Of a DNA stretch of 24,699 nt, positions 20,929 to 24,699 are shown one piece after another. The stretch comes from an uncultured Ruminococcus sp. GTDB taxonomy: Bacteria > Bacillota > Clostridia > Oscillospirales > CAG-272. Under the pieces are notes generated by a model. That model had not been told where the DNA came from and made no database searches. It saw nothing but the letters and a program-made list of their open reading frames with translations. The translations under genes and the position numbers were made by a program. The stretch's first letter is position 1, and the number at the start of each line of letters is the position of its first letter. The stretch spans positions 1-24,699 of the forward strand of contig URUL01000020.1 in the NCBI GenBank assembly GCA_900551005.1. Reading direction: 5' to 3'.

Positions 20929-22200
20929 TCATCTCTTTGAATATTTTTCAAAGAGGTAATGTCTTCTCTTATTGACTATTATGCGCGATGCGAGCAGAGC
21001 GATACAGAAAAGCACGATCAGCGCGCAGATCACATAGACGGCAGCGCCTATTTCGCTTTCTATCTTCAACTCTTCCCAGAGGCTGTTCATCAGACTGCGG
21101 GTACCGTCCGGCAGATCATGGAAGAATTCCATCGTGCTCATATCGAACTCATAGAGGATCGGAAGCGCGTCGGGATGAACCTCCTCCGACATATACTCGA
21201 TATAATCCTCATTTTCGTATACGAGTGAATTGGGGCTTGCATAGCAGATATATTCTGCATTGGCTATGGCTATCTCTTCCGAAAGCATGAAGTTGATATA
21301 TTCGAGCGCAAGATCATAGTTCTGCGTGCTGGCAGGAATACACATGGCGTCTACAAAGACGTTTGTACCCTCTTCGGGATGATAGAAGGCGAGCTCCTCA
21401 TTATCGGCATACATCGTGAAATAGTCGCCGGCATAATATGGCGCTATCGCCGCACTTCCGCCCTTCATCTTATTGAAAACCTCATCCATGACGTAGCCCT
21501 GAACAACACTCTTCTGGCTTTTCAGAAGTTCGAGTGCCGTCTGCCATGTTTCGATATCGTCGGAATTCACGCTTGTCTTCTGATAAAATTGCGCCGTGCC
21601 GAAGGCATCGCGCGGATTATTGAACTGAAGGATATTCCCCGTGTATTCCTCATCCCAGAGGAGCGACCAGCTTCCGATATTTTCATCATCCTCGCGGACT
21701 ATTCCCGTATTGTATATGATGCCGACCGTTCCGTATGTATACGGAACAGACCATTTCTCCTCAGGGTCATAGTAGAGCCCTTTGAAATCCTCATCTATAT
21801 ACTGATAGTTTTCTATCCGGTCTATGGGATTGACCTCTTTCAAGAGTCCCTCTGCCGCAAGGCGGGCGACCATGTAATCCGAGGGAAATATGACATCATA
21901 GCTGACAGCGCCGCTCGAAAGCTTTGCATAGAGGTCCTCATTGCTGGAATAGAGAGAATAGTTCACCGTGACATTTCTGCCGAGCACCTCACGGCAGTAT
22001 TTTTCAAACTCCTTATTGACATCAAGCGTGTCTTCCGAGCCATCGGAAATATATTCACCCCAGTTATATACATAGAGTGTAGTGCTTCCCTTTGCCGGTA
22101 CCGAAGCTTCAGTGTCATCGTCATTTCCGCAGGAAGCAAAAGAAAGAAGCATTGCCGCAAGCATGACAAAGGCAAGTGCAAGAGAAAGAAATTTTTTCAT
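20929..22200 (-). CDS. potD: Spermidine/putrescine ABC transporter substrate-binding lipoprotein with C-terminal membrane anchor
   Basis: Captures polyamines outside the membrane for PotBC. The 423-aa protein starts with a lipoprotein signal peptide, lipobox LSFASC with C24 as lipidated cysteine. LYVYNWGEYI is the PotD/PotF opening; SYDVIFPSDYMVARL, VPYTYGTVGIIYNT and YINFMLSEEIAIANAEYICYASPN are further family segments. Unusually, after the normal end of the binding domain there is a helix (about 386-407, VYVICALIVLFCIALLASRI) followed by a basic tail ending KRRHYLFEKYSKR. The protein would therefore be anchored at both ends. Its ATG overlaps the potC stop by four bases. Confidence 0.93.
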   Translation of the reverse strand: MKKFLSLALAFVMLAAMLLSFASCGNDDDTEASVPAKGSTTLYVYNWGEYISDGSEDTLDVNKEFEKYCREVLGRNVTVNYSLYSSNEDLYAKLSSGAVSYDVIFPSDYMVARLAAEGLLKEVNPIDRIENYQYIDEDFKGLYYDPEEKWSVPYTYGTVGIIYNTGIVREDDENIGSWSLLWDEEYTGNILQFNNPRDAFGTAQFYQKTSVNSDDIETWQTALELLKSQKSVVQGYVMDEVFNKMKGGSAAIAPYYAGDYFTMYADNEELAFYHPEEGTNVFVDAMCIPASTQNYDLALEYINFMLSEEIAIANAEYICYASPNSLVYENEDYIEYMSEEVHPDALPILYEFDMSTMEFFHDLPDGTRSLMNSLWEELKIESEIGAAVYVICALIVLFCIALLASRIIVNKRRHYLFEKYSKR

Positions 22201-23021
22201 GCCGACGCACCTCCGTTTGCTTTCACGCGCTTGGTCTTTTCGCCGCGAGAGCCGGCAAAATTGACGGCAAGCAGAAGCCCGAGTATCACAAATACCATCA
22301 GCGCGCAGAGCGCATACATGCTGTATTTGACCTCATGTGCCGTCTGGTTATAAACATAGAGCGGCAGGGTCTGAAAATCGGGCGAGCTTACGAAATGGCT
22401 TATGACAAAGTCGTCGAGTGACAGCGTAAAGCCGAGCATGAGACCGGATATAACACCGGGCATGATCAACGGAAGCTCGACCTTGAAGAAAGTTTTTGTC
22501 GGCGTACAGCCGAGATCGAGTGCCGCCTCCGTAAGATGCTTGTCCATCTGGCGGAATCGCGGGAGAACGGAAAGGATAACGTACGGCAGGTTAAAGGTCG
22601 TATGCGCGATAAGCATCGTCACGGCACCGAATTTGATGGGCAGGAAGGACATTCCCGCTGCCGCAACGAAAAGAAGCATCATGGAAACACCGGTCACGAT
22701 ATCCGGATTCATCATCGGAATATTCGTAACGGAAGATATCGCCGTTTTCAGGAATCTGCTCTTCATGCGGTCTATGCCGAGCGCGGCAAAAGTGCCTATT
22801 ACCGTGGCAAGCAAGGAAGAGCTGATCGCGAGAATGAGCGAATTTTTCAGAGCGTTAAGCGCCTGTGCATCGCGGAAGAGCTCCTTGTACCAATAGAGCG
22901 AAAAAGTGGAGAAATGATTGAGCGAGCCCGCTCTGTTGAAGGAAAAAATGACAAGCACGATGATCGGCGCATAGAGCAGCGCGAAAATCAGCCACATATA
23001 TATTTTAGAAAGTGTTTTCAT
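22197..23021 (-). CDS. potC: Spermidine/putrescine ABC transporter permease PotC
   Basis: Inner permease subunit of the polyamine importer (274 aa, about six transmembrane helices). The cytoplasmic EAA loop that docks to the ATPase is EAALDLGCTPTKTFFKVELP (165-184), with the conserved Gly at 171. IYMWLIFALLYAPIIVLVIF is the first helix, typical of PotC. It overlaps potB upstream and potD downstream by four bases each, so stoichiometric co-translation is likely. Confidence 0.95.
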   Translation of the reverse strand: MKTLSKIYMWLIFALLYAPIIVLVIFSFNRAGSLNHFSTFSLYWYKELFRDAQALNALKNSLILAISSSLLATVIGTFAALGIDRMKSRFLKTAISSVTNIPMMNPDIVTGVSMMLLFVAAAGMSFLPIKFGAVTMLIAHTTFNLPYVILSVLPRFRQMDKHLTEAALDLGCTPTKTFFKVELPLIMPGVISGLMLGFTLSLDDFVISHFVSSPDFQTLPLYVYNQTAHEVKYSMYALCALMVFVILGLLLAVNFAGSRGEKTKRVKANGGASA

Positions 23022-23842
23022 ACGATAATACCTCCTTCGTCACCGTCGGTAAAGCGGTTCATCACGGCTACCGAAATAAGAATCAGTATCATCATGACAA
23101 GCGATATCGCCGCACCTATATTATAGGTGTTCACATTCTGGAACTGGCGCTCTATCGTGTCACCTATCAGGTCAAACGCACCGCCGCCGAGCTTCTGCGA
23201 AATATAGAAGGTGCTGATCGAGGGAACGAATACCATCGTTATACCCGAGATAACACCGGGGAGCGAGAGCGGCAGAGTGACGCGAAAAAGTGCCTTCACA
23301 TTGCTGCAGCCGAGGTCGCGTGCCGCCTCCATATAACGCGGGTCGAGCTTGGATATGCTTGTGTATATCGGAAGTACCATATACGGCAGGAAGTCATAAA
23401 CCATGCCGAGAATAACGGCACCCGATGTGCCCACTATTTTCGCCTTCGGAAGCCCGAGTGCGACAAGTAGCGAATTGAGCAATCCGCCGTTATCGAGCAG
23501 TGCCATGAGCGAATATGTGCGTATGAGCAGGCTTATCCACATGGGAAGCATGAGGAGCACGACCATTACCTTCTGCTTCGTCGGCGAAAGTTGCGAAATG
23601 AAGAATGCGAGCGGATATGCTATGATAAGGCATATAGCCGTCGCTATCAGCGCAAAGCAAACGGAAAGCAGAAAAATATGCGAATAGCTCGAGAGCATTG
23701 TTATATTGTTGAAGGTAAAATTGCCGTAGGTGTCCGTAAAAGCGAAGTAAACGACGAATATAAGCGGAGCAGCTACAAAAAGCAACACCCATACGATATG
23801 AGGTACGGCGGCAAAGCCCTCGAGAAAAGAACGCTTTTTCAT
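23018..23842 (-). CDS. potB: Spermidine/putrescine ABC transporter permease PotB
   Basis: Partner permease of PotC (274 aa, about six transmembrane helices). The EAA loop is EAARDLGCSNVKALFRVTLP (172-191). LMLPMWISLLIRTYSLMALL and the GVISGITMVFVPSISTFYIS helix are characteristic. Its ATG overlaps the end of the potA frame by four bases, the standard operon order potA-potB-potC-potD. No defect is seen in this gene. Confidence 0.95.
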   Translation of the reverse strand: MKKRSFLEGFAAVPHIVWVLLFVAAPLIFVVYFAFTDTYGNFTFNNITMLSSYSHIFLLSVCFALIATAICLIIAYPLAFFISQLSPTKQKVMVVLLMLPMWISLLIRTYSLMALLDNGGLLNSLLVALGLPKAKIVGTSGAVILGMVYDFLPYMVLPIYTSISKLDPRYMEAARDLGCSNVKALFRVTLPLSLPGVISGITMVFVPSISTFYISQKLGGGAFDLIGDTIERQFQNVNTYNIGAAISLVMMILILISVAVMNRFTDGDEGGIIV

Positions 23843-24699
23843 TCCTCTCCCGCCTCCTCATCCTCTTCCTCTTCGTCATCGACGACAGACAGCTCGTCAA
23901 ATTCCTCGCTGAAGGAGGAATAATCGCCGAACATATCCGAATACTCTGATTTCTTCATGACATGAATGGCATCGGGTTCTATATAAAGACCTATCGTAGA
24001 ATCGGGAGCGCAGTAATCCGTGGTCTGGATCATCCATTTGAATCCGTCGATATCCACGATTATCTCATAGTGCACGCCCTTGAATATTATATCGGTGACA
24101 ACGCCCTTGAGCTCGCCCTGCGAGGGCGGAGTCAGGACGACATCCTCGGGTCTTATGACGACATCGACAGGCATATTCTCGCCGAAGCCCTCATCGACAC
24201 AGACGAACTCCGCGCCGAGGATACGCACGAGGCGGTCTCTTATCATAACGCCGTCTATGATATTGCTCTCGCCTATGAAATCGGCGACGAAAGCGTTCGT
24301 GGGCTCGTTATAAATGTCAACGGGAGTGCCGATCTGCTGGATAAATCACTGGTTGGGCACGAAGCCGTAATCAGACATCGTGAGAGCCTCCTCCTGATCG
24401 TGGGTGACATATATAAATGTTATGCCCATCTGCTGCTGAATCTTCTTGAGCTCGACCTGCATCTCGCGTCTCAATTTGAGATCGAGCGCGCCGAGCGGCT
24501 CATCGAGCAGAAGCACACGCGGCTTGACCGCAAGGGCGCGGGCTATCGCCACCCTCTGCTGCTGACCGCCCGAGAGTGAATTTATGTAGCGCAATTCAAA
24601 GCCGCTGCGGATGACGATAGCCCGCATTTCGCTGCCCGTCTTTTCAATCACAATCTCCGGCGTTTTCTATATGCACAGGCCGCACGCCACAATATCATA
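23839..24699 (-). pseudogene. potA: potA, polyamine ABC transporter ATPase, interrupted by two in-frame stop codons; 5' end outside window
   Basis: PotA hydrolyses ATP to drive PotBC. Read in one unbroken frame, the visible part has LSGGQQQR (ABC signature), LLLDEPLGALD (Walker B and D-loop), YVTHDQEEALTMSD (H-loop), then IQQIGTPVDIYNEP and a TOBE-type domain (DVVIRPEDVV). Two nonsense codons interrupt it: TAG at 24669-24667, where relatives have a basic residue before KTP, and TGA at 24348-24346, where relatives have Gly in the MN-x-G-x-IQQ segment. Sequence on both sides stays homologous and in frame, so there is no frameshift. Residues near both stops are also unusual (YGFVPNQ-stop). The C-terminus has a long acidic tail (VVDDEEEEDEEAGEE). 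TGA and TAG are not sense codons elsewhere here. Either a pseudogene or a sequence error. Confidence 0.85.

Noticed and set aside
21379..22353. A 324-codon open frame on the plus strand opposite potD/potC
   Set aside because: Antisense shadow of potD and potC; the product matches nothing and has no ribosome binding site.
24346..24669. TGA or TAG in potA being read as an amino acid (recoding)
   Set aside because: TGA terminates ppa and pfkA normally, Trp is encoded by TGG throughout, and two different stop codons would both need recoding. No SECIS-like element is evident.

Overview
The window looks like a piece of a chromosome from an anaerobic, spore-forming member of the Clostridia (Bacillota). 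The evidence is an oxygen-independent class III ribonucleotide reductase (nrdD), the spore protease gene gpr next to a spoIIP homologue, textbook GGAGG ribosome binding sites and near-perfect TTGACA-17-TATAAT promoters. It also has a Gram-positive CpsB/CpsC/CpsD polysaccharide control triad. GC content is intermediate. I see no transposase, integrase, CRISPR array, tRNA or rRNA.

Layout from left to right. (1) 1-1741, minus: nrdD, cut by the window edge, with a promoter that carries two NrdR boxes. (2) 2068-4228, minus: ppa (inorganic pyrophosphatase) followed by an overlapping GH20 hexosaminidase-like gene. (3) 4464-5913, plus: a GT28/MGDG-synthase-type lipid glycosyltransferase and a small TfoX N-terminal-domain protein, ending at a strong terminator. 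(4) 6143-13506, minus: an exopolysaccharide block read as polymerase/ligase (Wzy-like), then CpsC, CpsD and CpsB, then a GNAT acetyltransferase and a large GH94-like glycoside phosphorylase. (5) 13786-14046, plus: rpsT, convergent with (6). (6) 14228-16821, minus: an EEP-family phosphatase/nuclease, a cysteine-rich DUF6062-like protein and pfkA. (7) 16998-20056, minus: a DUF624-like membrane protein, then gpr and a SpoIIP homologue. (8) 20209-24699, minus: a polyamine ABC transporter operon potA-potB-potC-potD ending with a LiaF-like membrane protein.

The genes fall into coherent modules: nucleotide reduction, carbohydrate recycling and glycolysis, envelope polysaccharide assembly under a tyrosine kinase/phosphatase switch, late sporulation, and polyamine uptake. 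Promoters and terminators mostly mark the module borders.

Most notable points: the SpoIIP homologue beside gpr has lost all the residues I recognise as catalytic while keeping the rest of the fold, so it looks like a pseudoenzyme. The potA reading frame is broken by two in-frame nonsense codons inside an otherwise intact operon. The gpr ribosome binding site lies inside a 15-bp hairpin that also resembles the upstream gene's terminator. nrdD shows an abrupt change in codon usage about 600 bp from the left edge. The oddities in nrdD and potA sit at the two ends of the window, so assembly or recombination artefacts must be considered for those two.
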